This document shows, piece after piece, positions 24,201 to 31,089 of a stretch of 64,000 bases of DNA. A program made the translations under genes and the position numbers. Position 1 is the first letter of the stretch, and each line of letters begins with the position of its first letter. Location: assembly GCF_009937995.1 (NCBI RefSeq), contig NZ_AP021881.1, positions 186,001-250,000 of the forward strand, given 5' to 3'. The stretch comes from Sulfuriferula nivalis. GTDB lineage: Bacteria > Pseudomonadota > Gammaproteobacteria > Burkholderiales > Sulfuriferulaceae. The notes under the pieces are model-generated. The model had not been told where the DNA came from and ran no database searches. It saw nothing but the letters and a program-made list of their open reading frames with translations.

Positions 24201-25754
24201 TCAATTGAGGTATTCCGGCCTTAGCGCTACATCTTCAGCCATGATCTGCTGCATCATTCTAATCAGCGCACGAACACTACGTTTCTTTGCAAATGCCTGC
24301 CGCAGTACCATCAGCACTTCGTTGTCCATGATGGGTAGCATCTCCAGACGTGCATCATGCTTTTTAGCAATATCATTACGCAAGCTTAGCAATATCGCAT
24401 CAAAGTCCTTGGCTTGCGGTGGTGCGACGTGGATAACGCGCATACGGCTGAGCAGCACGGATGGCATATGATGAATCGAGTTCGCCGTAGCTATCCAGTT
24501 GATATGTGAATAGTCGACCTCGCCCAGCAGAAACTCATCAAAGATATTCTGGGCGGTCTGCGGTTCCAGCATGCCAAGCAAGTTATCCCATACGTTGCCG
24601 TTATGTCGGTTCTCTCCGACTTTATCAATCTCATCCAGCCCGATGATGGGATTTGGGCATTTTTGCTGCAGCATCATATCAACCAGTATGCCCGGACGGG
24701 ATGTGCCCCAGCCACGACCAGCACCTTTGAGCATCATGTTGTCAGCCATGCCGTTTAGTGACAGCACCCGAGATGGCGTGGCTAACACTTCGCCTAGCCG
24801 TTTAATAAAACGGCTTTTGCCGATACCTGCACTGCCGACCAGGCAGACAGGATCAAAATGCAGTGTCGATTGCCCCATGTTCTTGCGGAAGGTAGCGCTA
24901 AGCTTAATATGATCGATGACTTCACCCATCCACGGAAACTCATACTTGAGTATCTGAGCCCATTGGGTATTTTCAGGGCAGGCTGCAAGTGGTATCGGCA
25001 ACCGCAATTGTGAGTAGCGTGCCAGCGCATCTTTCTCACGTTTATCTTCTGATTTGGTAATAGAGCGGATGACACGAATATGCCCTGCAGGGACAGGCTC
25101 AGCGGGATTGTCATCAAACGCTTTAATTGCCATACGCTGAAGCTTATCCAGTTGATCATCTTTCAGATTCACCAATTCAAGGGGTGACGTGTTCTGTAGC
25201 AACAGGCGTGCAATTTTGGGATTGTTGTCTCGAATTGCCAATTCCGCTGCAACTGCCTTCGCTAATATCTCTATCGGCCGCTCACGTGTAATGCCGCGAT
25301 GGGTGAGCCATTCTTCGCACAATGCTGCAGCTTCCTCAGCACGAGTAAAGTCATTCTTTAATAACGCTAGGTATATCTGATGTAATTTGCCTTGCTCCGA
25401 GCCCATTTCGGCAGCGATGGCCCACCATGCATCCACGATATAGTCATCAAACTCGCCAGCTTGTTTACCCAGCGCCTGGGCAACACGCTCTACCAATTGC
25501 ATTTGATGGCGGGCGTCCATGAGGAATAGTGACAGCAAGCTAAATGCCAGCTTGTTGTCTTTCTTAATGGCTTTGAATTTATCTGCCACCTCGTAGCGAT
25601 TCAGCACGGCACCCTTAAACAGGTCGGTGAATACTTTTCTGGCGGTGACTGGCAGCTTAGGGAGTAGCTGACGAATTGGCTTGTGTATGTGATCTGGTAC
25701 GTTTGCTAATGCTAGGTTATGTAAATCTCCATCGTTGCTCGAATTTAAATTCAT
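24201..25754 (-). CDS. Lon-like AAA+ ATPase without protease domain
   Basis: 517 residues from ATG 25754, with GGAG eight bases upstream. The N-terminal 290 residues are helical and unfamiliar. The AAA+ module follows: Walker A VGSAGIGKS near residue 305, pore/box region MMLKGAGRGWGTSRPG, Walker B PIIGLDEIDKV, then LLGMLEPQTAQNIFDEF and NWIATANSIHHMP (sensor 1), and a sensor-2 region with KKRSVRALIRMM. The order and wording resemble the Lon ATPase module, but there is no Ser-Lys protease domain. First gene of the operon; it may remodel a complex formed by the enzymes downstream (inference). Confidence 0.82.
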   Translation of the reverse strand: MNLNSSNDGDLHNLALANVPDHIHKPIRQLLPKLPVTARKVFTDLFKGAVLNRYEVADKFKAIKKDNKLAFSLLSLFLMDARHQMQLVERVAQALGKQAGEFDDYIVDAWWAIAAEMGSEQGKLHQIYLALLKNDFTRAEEAAALCEEWLTHRGITRERPIEILAKAVAAELAIRDNNPKIARLLLQNTSPLELVNLKDDQLDKLQRMAIKAFDDNPAEPVPAGHIRVIRSITKSEDKREKDALARYSQLRLPIPLAACPENTQWAQILKYEFPWMGEVIDHIKLSATFRKNMGQSTLHFDPVCLVGSAGIGKSRFIKRLGEVLATPSRVLSLNGMADNMMLKGAGRGWGTSRPGILVDMMLQQKCPNPIIGLDEIDKVGENRHNGNVWDNLLGMLEPQTAQNIFDEFLLGEVDYSHINWIATANSIHHMPSVLLSRMRVIHVAPPQAKDFDAILLSLRNDIAKKHDARLEMLPIMDNEVLMVLRQAFAKKRSVRALIRMMQQIMAEDVALRPEYLN

Positions 25755-25777
25755 TGTGAATTCTCCAAAGATATGTA

Positions 25778-25806
25778 ATAATACCATAGCGTAGGCATTT
25801 TGTCAA
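25778..25806 (-). promoter_or_regulatory. Strong sigma-70 promoter of the nuclease operon
   Basis: On the minus strand TTGACA (25806-25801) and TATTAT (25783-25778) are separated by exactly 17 bases. The predicted start point near 25771 leaves a leader of about 17 bases with GGAG before the AAA+ ATG. The plus-strand gene at 25844 diverges from the same short region, so its product could act here. Confidence 0.72.
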
Positions 25807-25843
25807 GACCCAGGCATGCGCGCGTCCATTCATAGGCATTGAA

Positions 25844-26815
25844 ATGAGTTCAGATTTAGTCCATACCGATACCGGCACCATCAAAATCCTTGATCGAGCG
25901 GGGAATTTTTTAATCCTTTTGCCACACATCGATCTACAGGGTGTGAAGAAAATGCCACTGCCCGTACCTGTGGCACTCGCCGATAAGTTATCTGCAGGGA
26001 CGAGTGGCAGCACAACTCATGCATTCGCCATACTGGCACGCTGGGTGCTTGAAGACTTGATAAAGCCAGACATGCAATTAATTGCACGGTCCGAAGGGGC
26101 TGCCTTTGCTTTCGAACTGAAGTCGCGCGAAGAGAATAGTGTTGGAGATAGCAGTATGCCCGTGCAGGTATATGGGCAACTGGATCCCAAAGGGACACGA
26201 CCTATACTGGCAAGCTTGCCGCCAGCACTGCATGAGAAGCTGCGCGAGATGGGTTCCGGTTCGATGCGTCAGACACTGCTGGCGTTGCTTCAGTATGGTT
26301 TGGAGCAGTTGGATAAAATCGATCGAACACTAACGCTGATAAAACCCGAAACAGAGTCGGTTGAGGATAAAGCCGTAATACTGCTGGTAGATGGTAGTGG
26401 TTCGTGTGAGCACTGGATCAACCAGGCCGTACCTGTCATGCAATGGTTGGGGTATCGAGTTGAAGTCGCCCAGAAACAAGACTTACAGCACGCACCCAAA
26501 GCCAACTGTGTCGGAATGTTCGTCGTGAGTAGGCCACGTGAGGTGGTGCCGGATTGGTTGCTAGATCAGACAGTGACGCCAGTATTTGGTTATGAGATTG
26601 AACTTGATGCGGCTGGTGCTTTCTCTTCTCCTGACGGTGTGCTATCCAGGCATAAACGTCCTAAATTCTTGAACGAAGCACGTAGTGCCTATTGCGAGCA
26701 ATGCGATCGTGGGGTGAGTGTGATTGAGGAAAGTGAATGCAGGCGCGATGCTAATAAAATGTATCATCGAGTTTATTGCCGAGCATGTAAAAGTTTGTTT
26801 GGTTTAGATCGCTAA
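25844..26815 (+). CDS. Uncharacterised protein with duplicated helical segment and zinc-ribbon-like tail
   Basis: The 323-residue protein contains two similar segments: VPVALADKLSAGTSGSTTHA followed by FAILARWVLEDL (about residues 41-72), and LPPALHEKLREMGSGSMRQT followed by LLALLQYGLEQL (about residues 127-158). Their strand-helix-turn-helix look suggests two ribbon-helix-helix-like units. The middle (AVILLVDGSGSCEHWINQAV) has a Rossmann-like start, and the C-terminus has YCEQCDRG and VYCRACKSLF, a four-cysteine zinc ribbon. It diverges from the nuclease operon, 89 bases away. A regulator or DNA-binding partner is possible. Confidence 0.62.
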   Translation: MSSDLVHTDTGTIKILDRAGNFLILLPHIDLQGVKKMPLPVPVALADKLSAGTSGSTTHAFAILARWVLEDLIKPDMQLIARSEGAAFAFELKSREENSVGDSSMPVQVYGQLDPKGTRPILASLPPALHEKLREMGSGSMRQTLLALLQYGLEQLDKIDRTLTLIKPETESVEDKAVILLVDGSGSCEHWINQAVPVMQWLGYRVEVAQKQDLQHAPKANCVGMFVVSRPREVVPDWLLDQTVTPVFGYEIELDAAGAFSSPDGVLSRHKRPKFLNEARSAYCEQCDRGVSVIEESECRRDANKMYHRVYCRACKSLFGLDR

Positions 26816-27013
26816 AAATGGTTGATGTCACACTTCGTTAATTAAATGGGGTCAATTGATTAACATTTATCACCAGAAATGGTGGCGATTTGTTGGCGAT
26901 TGATTAATGCTCAGTAACCGAAATGGTGCTGATTGATTAATTAATTGGGGCAGAATAATACACTTCACTCGATTTCATGGTGTTAAAAAGCGTTAGGTTG
27001 GGAATAGCAAAGG
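26816..27013. repeat. Imperfect AT-rich repeats in the spacer left of the IS element
   Basis: ATTGATTAA occurs three times (near 26854, 26899 and 26931). TTAATTAAATGGGG (from 26838) and TTAATTAATTGGGG (from 26938) flank the block, and GAAATGGTG occurs twice inside. The copies are imperfect and close together. They may be the decayed end of a mobile element or binding sites. No gene is visible. Confidence 0.4.
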
Positions 27014-27058
27014 GGAAAATTAGATGCTACTCTTAAGGCTATGCGCAGTTTGGACTAG
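27014..27058 (+). pseudogene. Possible C-terminal remnant of an AbrB/VapB-type antitoxin
   Basis: The frame GKLDATLKAMRSLD followed by TAG resembles the last residues of AbrB-type antitoxins; the intact gene at 17849 has VDATLKKIHNSW at the same place. Upstream the frame is closed by a stop, and no DNA-binding domain remains. Short, so tentative. Confidence 0.3.
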
Positions 27059-27069
27059 GTAAGTGCGGT

Positions 27070-27165
27070 ATGATTGAGCAAGTTGATATATTAGAAAAGT
27101 CGCCAATATTCAAAAAAATATCCGTATTGCGTGTTAACGAAAACTTGACATCCTCCCCCACCTAA
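27070..27165 (+). pseudogene. Short frame cut by the IS200/IS605 element
   Basis: ATG 27070 opens MIEQVDILEKSPIFKKI, which reads like the first helix of cyclic-nucleotide-binding (Crp-type) proteins, and runs into the end of the IS element, where it stops. It looks like a gene start interrupted by the insertion, but the fragment is too short for a firm family assignment. Confidence 0.28.
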
Positions 27166-27180
27166 ATGCGGGGGATTCCT
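27143..27180 (-). ncRNA. Possible omega/reRNA 3' region at the tnpB-side element end
   Basis: The last codons and stop of tnpB (27162) overlap the hairpin end of the element. In IS200/IS605 elements the guide RNA of TnpB is produced from exactly this place and ends with a guide from the flanking host DNA, here to the left of 27143. The hairpin is seen; the RNA is inferred from the family. Confidence 0.4.
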
Positions 27181-28394
27181 ACGGGTTCACGCGATGATTT
27201 GCGGATGCCTTCAGTGGGTTCGTGCTTCATCGTGCGGTCTTGTTGCACCGTCACTCCACGCGCTAACACGGCATGTCCTGCCGCTAATATATTGATTGCC
27301 CCAACCAAGTCAGCATTGTCGCTATAGCCACATTCCACACATTCAAACTTTGCTTGTGTGAGACGGTTTTCTTTGGCTACATGCTTACAACACGGACATG
27401 TACGACTGGTGTTGCGCGGATTGACCGCGATTACCTCGCCACCTTTCCATGCCTGTTTGTATTCAAGCTGTCGCCTGAATTCAAACCAGCCTTGATCCAG
27501 GATGGAACGATTCAAGCCTGACTTGGCTTTGACGTTGCTTCCTTCGGTTTCCATCGTTCCTTTGGCGCTTTTGCTCATATTGCTGACCTGCAAATCTTCT
27601 ATCACTATCATGGCGTGGTTTTGGCTGATGCGGGTAGTCGTCTTATGCAGGTTGTCTTTCCTGATATTCGCAATCGTGCTGTGGAGTTTGGTTATTTTGC
27701 CTTTCTGCTTTTTCCAGTTACTGCTGAATTTAACCTTACGCGCTAATGCGCGTTGATAACGCGCAAGCTTGGCTTGCTTTTGTTTGAAGCTGTTGATAGC
27801 TGTGAATACTTGTCCGTTGCTTAACGTAGCAAATCTGGCGATACCTACGTCAACACCCACCATGCTGGTAGATAGGTGTCTTGGCTGCTCTATCTCACGC
27901 TCAGTCTGGATGCTGGCGTACCACTTGCCGCATTTGAGTGATACGGTGATGTTCTTTGGGGTGCCAAGCATTGCTTGGCTATTGCGGTAACGTAGCCAAC
28001 CCAACTTGGGTAAAAAGATGCGATTGTTCTGTTGCTCAATTTTGAAGCCTTGTGGAAATTTGAAGCTGTCACTCATGCCTTTCTTTTTGTACTTGGGAAA
28101 CTCAGTGCGTTTAGCAAAGAAGTTCCTGAAGCTGGATTCCAGATTCTTTAGTGACTGCTGCAATGTTTGGCTGGGTGCGTCTTTGAGCCAAGTAAGTTCT
28201 GTTTTCCATTGAGGCAGTAAATTGGCTGTTTTGGTGTAGCTGAATTTGAAGGTATTGTCGGCTTGATATTGTGCATTTTGCCACGCTAGGGCTTTGTTAT
28301 ACACCACACGGCAACAACCCGCGTATTGACGCATGGCGCGTGATTGCTCACCGTTAGGCATGAGTTCAAACTTGTAGGCTTGCAAGCGTTTCAT
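27162..28394 (-). CDS. tnpB: TnpB RNA-guided nuclease
   Basis: The 410-residue protein has the OrfB N-terminal region (YKFELMPNGEQSRAMRQYAG), the RuvC-like catalytic residues in MVGVDVGIARFA (Asp), MIVIEDLQVSNM (Glu) and YSDNADLVGAINIL (Asp), and the four-cysteine zinc finger CPCCKHVA...CVECGYS between the last two. All appear intact, and the length is normal. TnpB proteins cut DNA guided by the RNA from the element end and help the element persist. It diverges from tnpA with a 20-base gap. Confidence 0.93.
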   Translation of the reverse strand: MKRLQAYKFELMPNGEQSRAMRQYAGCCRVVYNKALAWQNAQYQADNTFKFSYTKTANLLPQWKTELTWLKDAPSQTLQQSLKNLESSFRNFFAKRTEFPKYKKKGMSDSFKFPQGFKIEQQNNRIFLPKLGWLRYRNSQAMLGTPKNITVSLKCGKWYASIQTEREIEQPRHLSTSMVGVDVGIARFATLSNGQVFTAINSFKQKQAKLARYQRALARKVKFSSNWKKQKGKITKLHSTIANIRKDNLHKTTTRISQNHAMIVIEDLQVSNMSKSAKGTMETEGSNVKAKSGLNRSILDQGWFEFRRQLEYKQAWKGGEVIAVNPRNTSRTCPCCKHVAKENRLTQAKFECVECGYSDNADLVGAINILAAGHAVLARGVTVQQDRTMKHEPTEGIRKSSREPVGIPRI

Positions 28395-28414
28395 GGTTTT
28401 ATTATACTAGGTCT

Positions 28415-28831
28415 ATGGATCAAAACAATGACATTAGACATGGAAGACACTGCGTTTTTTTAATGCATGTACATTTGGTCTTTGTCACTAAATATAGACG
28501 AGAAGTGTTTACAAAAACTATTTTGGACGAATTGCGTCCGATATTTGCAGCAGTGTGCAAAGACTTTGAGGCGGAACTGGTGGAATTTGATGGTGAAGAT
28601 GATCATGTGCATTTACTAGTGAACTATCCGCCCAAGGTTTCAGTTTCCATCCTGGTCAACAGCCTTAAAGGCGTATCTAGCCGAATGATTCGGAAAAAGG
28701 ACTACCCAAGTATCCGAAAGAAGTTGTGGGGTGGTGCGTTATGGTCACCGAGTTATTTTGCTGGTAGTTGCGGCGGTGCGCCGATTGAGATTATTAGGCA
28801 ATATATTGAGCAACAACAAACACCGCATTGA
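28415..28831 (+). CDS. tnpA: TnpA, HUH/Y1 single-strand transposase
   Basis: The 138-residue protein has the HUH metal-binding motif in GEDDHVHLLVNYPP (near residue 64), the LVFVTKYRR N-terminal strand and SPSYFAGSCGG before the C-terminal helix. The catalytic tyrosine lies in IRQYIEQQ near residue 130. The protein is full length, so the element may still be mobile. It catalyses single-strand excision and insertion at a short specific target. Confidence 0.94.
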   Translation: MDQNNDIRHGRHCVFLMHVHLVFVTKYRREVFTKTILDELRPIFAAVCKDFEAELVEFDGEDDHVHLLVNYPPKVSVSILVNSLKGVSSRMIRKKDYPSIRKKLWGGALWSPSYFAGSCGGAPIEIIRQYIEQQQTPH

Positions 28832-28886
28832 ACGGCTTCGCCGTTCGCGCTTACATCCTCGCCCTGAAGGACGAGGTTTTACGCGC

Positions 28887-29060
28887 CGACTGATAAAACA
28901 CAGTCAAGGTGAGTCACGCTTTCACGCATTAGGCAAGACAGACGAGGGACGTACATTACATATTACGTTCACATTGCGTAATGCCAGTGAGAAAATTCGG
29001 GTTATTTCGGCCAGAGATATGCACAAGAAGGAGCGCATGATTTATGAACAAGCAACTTAA
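28887..29060 (+). pseudogene. BrnT toxin, N-terminus lost at the IS boundary
   Basis: The frame entering from the IS end continues as ESRFHALGKTDEGRTLHITF, then TLRNASEKIRVISARDMHKK and ERMIYEQAT. This is the C-terminal two thirds of a BrnT toxin, complete with the RVISAR motif and the K-K-E-R-x-x-Y-E tail. About 35 N-terminal residues and the promoter are missing, and the DNA left of the element is not the missing part, so a deletion went with the insertion. It overlaps the antitoxin gene. Confidence 0.82.
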
Positions 29061-29310
29061 ACCGATTCCGAAATTTGCTAATGAGGCAGAAGAGCAAGCC
29101 TTTTGGGATAAAGAGGATTCAGCGGATTATTTAGATTGGACAAAGGCGCGCAAGGTTGTGCTGCCTAATTTGAAGCCGTCGACAAAAACAATTTCGCTGC
29201 GCCTGCCTCAGCATCTTCTGGATTCCATTAAAGCCGCTGCGAATTCTCGCGATGTGCCTTACCAGTCGCTTATCAAAATTTGGCTACAAGAGAAGTTGCA
29301 CAGTCACTAA
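29044..29310 (+). CDS. CopG/BrnA-like antitoxin left without its toxin
   Basis: The 88-residue protein starts NKQLKPIPKFANEAEEQAFW and ends with the ribbon-helix-helix part KTISLRLPQHLLDSIKAAAN and the helix SLIKIWLQEKL. This is the CopG-type antitoxin that commonly partners BrnT. It begins inside the BrnT remnant (17-base overlap). Its native promoter is gone, so expression may depend on read-through from tnpA or the IS end. Confidence 0.82.
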   Translation: MNKQLKPIPKFANEAEEQAFWDKEDSADYLDWTKARKVVLPNLKPSTKTISLRLPQHLLDSIKAAANSRDVPYQSLIKIWLQEKLHSH

Positions 29311-29357
29311 ATAGTTTCTACATATTTACCTGGTGTTTTATCAGGTGATGCTGCTAC

Positions 29358-29504
29358 TTACTCAAAAATTGGAGTGAGCTTTGCCAATACTTCTTCCATA
29401 TTGGAGGCGGGTAAGGTGTCAACCTTGCTTGCATTGCGGCCACCAAGATCAAGCACGCGAGGTTGATCGCAACGAATAACACCTGTTGTCTTAATTGTTG
29501 TCAG
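29358..29504 (-). pseudogene. C-terminal remnant of a PemK/MazF-family toxin
   Basis: On the minus strand the frame LTTIKTTGVIRCDQPRVLDL continues as GGRNASKVDTLPASN and ends MEEVLAKLTPIFE. The C-Q-P-R-x-L-D-L segment and the E-V-L-A-x-L-x-P-I-F ending are those of PemK/MazF toxins of the 'KTTGV' type. No start or N-terminal half is present; upstream the DNA turns into the operator of the ParDE-like module, which may have replaced it. Confidence 0.7.
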
Positions 29505-29542
29505 TATCCAAGTATAGTGGGGATTACCATCTGTAAATTAGC

Positions 29543-29574
29543 CTATATTGTAGCACTGCAGTGCTACAATATAG
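29543..29574. promoter_or_regulatory. 32-bp perfect palindrome, operator of the ParDE-like module
   Basis: Half-site CTATATTGTAGCACTG (29543-29558) is followed directly by its exact complement CAGTGCTACAATATAG (29559-29574). An extended -10 sequence (TGCTACAAT, 29562-29570) lies inside the right half. It sits 29 bases before the antitoxin start. A perfect palindrome of this length fits binding of two ribbon-helix-helix dimers. Confidence 0.8.
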
Positions 29575-29602
29575 TGTTGCTGATAACTTATAGGCGTTCA
29601 AC

Positions 29603-29890
29603 ATGTCTACTACAACCATACGCTTACCCGATGATCTGAAAATGCGGATAGCTGCCGCTGCCGAACAGATGGGTGATACAACGCATCACTTTATGTTGCA
29701 AGCAATTATGGAAAAGACGTTAGAGGCGGAACAGCAGCTTGAATTAAATAAGCCGGCAGATCAACGATATGCCAATATCGTCGCAACGGGTAATGCGATT
29801 CCTTGGTCAGAAATGCGTATTTATCTTGAAAATAAAATAGTGGGGAAAACAGACAGCGTTCGTCCAAATGCGCGTAAGTTAGCACGTTAA
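29603..29890 (+). CDS. Ribbon-helix-helix antitoxin (ParD/CopG-like)
   Basis: The 95-residue protein starts STTTIRLPDDLKMRIAAAAE, a typical ribbon-helix-helix DNA-binding unit, followed by HHFMLQAIMEKTLEAE and a longer C-terminal tail for toxin binding. The start has AGG upstream at normal distance. The ParE-like toxin gene begins two bases after its stop. It should repress at the 32-bp palindrome upstream. Confidence 0.87.
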   Translation: MSTTTIRLPDDLKMRIAAAAEQMGDTTHHFMLQAIMEKTLEAEQQLELNKPADQRYANIVATGNAIPWSEMRIYLENKIVGKTDSVRPNARKLAR

Positions 29891-29892
29891 GC

Positions 29893-30183
29893 ATGGCGAA
29901 AATTGAATTGGCGCCCGAGGTGGGTGATGATATTGATCAAATTCTTGATCATTTAGCACAGTCTGAAATAGAAGACGCGCCATTGCGGATTTTAGCCATT
30001 ACTCAGGCGATCAATGTCTTGGAATATAACCCACTTATTGGTCAACCTGTTGATGGTAATAAACGACAATTGGTGATTGGCCGACGCTCGCGTGGATATA
30101 TTGCTCTGTATCGGTATGTTGTGGAAATAGATACGGTTTTCGTGCTGGCCTTGCGTAGCCAACGAGAGGCTGGCTATAGTTGA
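29893..30183 (+). CDS. parE: ParE/RelE-family toxin
   Basis: The 96-residue protein is the RelE/ParE fold at the standard length: IELAPEVGDDIDQILDHLAQ as the first helices, NPLIGQPVDGNKRQLVIGRR with the conserved arginines, SRGYIALYRYV, and VFVLALRSQREAGY, ending in the usual alanine-glycine-tyrosine. ParE members inhibit gyrase; others in this fold cut mRNA. It is the intact partner of the preceding antitoxin. Confidence 0.88.
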   Translation: MAKIELAPEVGDDIDQILDHLAQSEIEDAPLRILAITQAINVLEYNPLIGQPVDGNKRQLVIGRRSRGYIALYRYVVEIDTVFVLALRSQREAGYS

Positions 30184-30192
30184 GCATAAAAT

Positions 30193-30543
30193 TTATGCTG
30201 CTGCCTGATAACGCCGTATCTGTGGCAGCATGACTGCCAGCTTGTTTTCAGCCATGCGCCTATCGTAATCCGCTTGTAACCCCATCCAAAACTCAGCAGG
30301 CATCCCAAAAAAACGAGCTAACCGCACTGCGGTATCGGCGGAAATCCCTCTTCGTTCCAGCACAATATCATTAATACGAGGTGCGGGAACATGCAAAGCC
30401 ACAGCTACAGCGCTAGCGGACAAACCCATCGGTTTCATAAATTCTTCCCGCAAAATCTCACCCGCATGGATAGGCTTTAGTTTTCCTGCCTCAGCTACAT
30501 CACTAAAATCCATACCAGCCACATCGTCTATCGTAATACTCAT
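30193..30543 (-). CDS. higA: HigA-family XRE antitoxin
   Basis: About 116 residues from ATG 30543, preceded by GGAGG. The HigA signature is clear: IHAGEILREEFMKPMGLSAS opens the helix-turn-helix, VPAPRINDIVLERRGISADT and RLARFFGMPAEFWMGLQADY follow. It lies after higB, the usual order for the HigBA type. It binds HigB and the promoter upstream of higB. Confidence 0.93.
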   Translation of the reverse strand: MSITIDDVAGMDFSDVAEAGKLKPIHAGEILREEFMKPMGLSASAVAVALHVPAPRINDIVLERRGISADTAVRLARFFGMPAEFWMGLQADYDRRMAENKLAVMLPQIRRYQAAA

Positions 30544-30554
30544 AACATCCTCCA

Positions 30555-30836
30555 TCAGTGGTAATCCACTATTTCAACATCGAATACATTGCCATCCTCA
30601 AACCGAAAACAAACTCGCCATTGATCATTGATGCGGATACTGTATTGGCCTAGCCTGTCCCCCGATAAACGCTCGAGACGATTACCTGGTGGAATCTGCA
30701 AATCATCTACGCTAGTTACATGATGCAACTGCGCCAGTTTACGACGCGCTACCTGACGAATATCGGGTGGCAATCTTCTAACCCGTTCATCGGCAAATAA
30801 TGCAGCTGTTTCTTTATTAGCGAATGTTTTGATCAT
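30555..30836 (-). CDS. higB: HigB-family ribonuclease toxin
   Basis: The 93-residue RelE-like toxin has the HigB features: MIKTFANKETAALFADE at the start, LHHVTSVDDLQIPPGNRLE in the middle, then SIRINDQWRVCFRFEDG with the conserved N-D-Q-W-R and VEIVDYH at the end. Such toxins cleave ribosome-bound mRNA. The start ATG (30836) is adjacent to a 15-bp palindrome that should be the operator. Confidence 0.94.
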   Translation of the reverse strand: MIKTFANKETAALFADERVRRLPPDIRQVARRKLAQLHHVTSVDDLQIPPGNRLERLSGDRLGQYSIRINDQWRVCFRFEDGNVFDVEIVDYH

Positions 30837-30837
30837 G

Positions 30838-30852
30838 GTTATATGATATAAC
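30838..30852. promoter_or_regulatory. 15-bp palindrome upstream of higB
   Basis: GTTATAT-G-ATATAAC is a perfect palindrome ending two bases before the higB start codon. HigA antitoxins bind such short palindromes. Its position would let bound HigA block both transcription start and ribosome entry. Confidence 0.6.
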
Positions 30853-31020
30853 GATAGGCGTTAAATTGGAATCGTTAAATTTGGAGTGGTTGATGTTGCG
30901 TTGTCCGATGACTGCACTGTGTTGACGCTGATCAGGTATGCGATGCTGGGGCGCTACCTTATGGCTACTACTATAACAATCATTGAATAGCAAGATTCAT
31001 ACAAATTATAGTCGTCTGCG

Positions 31021-31080
31021 CGTATCAACAATGTTGACACATAGTGGTAAATCTATTGACGTATCAACATTGAATCAACA
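31021..31080. promoter_or_regulatory. Repeated operator-like motifs before mazE
   Basis: CGTATCAACA occurs at 31021-31030 and 31060-31069, and ATCAACA again near 31074. TGTTGA on the opposite face at 31032 makes the first copy part of an inverted repeat (TCAACA-ATGTTGA). TTGACA at 31034-31039 could be a -35 box. Direct and inverted copies of this motif fit a MazE-type autoregulatory site. Confidence 0.45.
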
Positions 31081-31089
31081 GGCGGTGTT

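Larger units (their letters stand above)
27143..28885 (-). mobile_element. IS200/IS605-family element with divergent tnpA and tnpB
   Basis: The element carries tnpB (leftward) and tnpA (rightward) and is flanked by ends with hairpins but no inverted terminal repeats, as in this family. The end after tnpB has CCCCC/GGGGG pairing (27155-27174). The end after tnpA has GAACGGC-TTC-GCCGTTC (28830-28846) and CCTCG/CGAGG (28857-28861 and 28872-28876). Exact cleavage points cannot be fixed without an empty site. The sequence beyond the tnpA end is the broken BrnT toxin gene. Confidence 0.85.

Noticed and set aside
23583-24224. Long plus-strand open frame across the nuclease operon
   Set aside because: It runs antisense through two well-supported minus-strand genes with good ribosome binding sites and has no start signal or family of its own.
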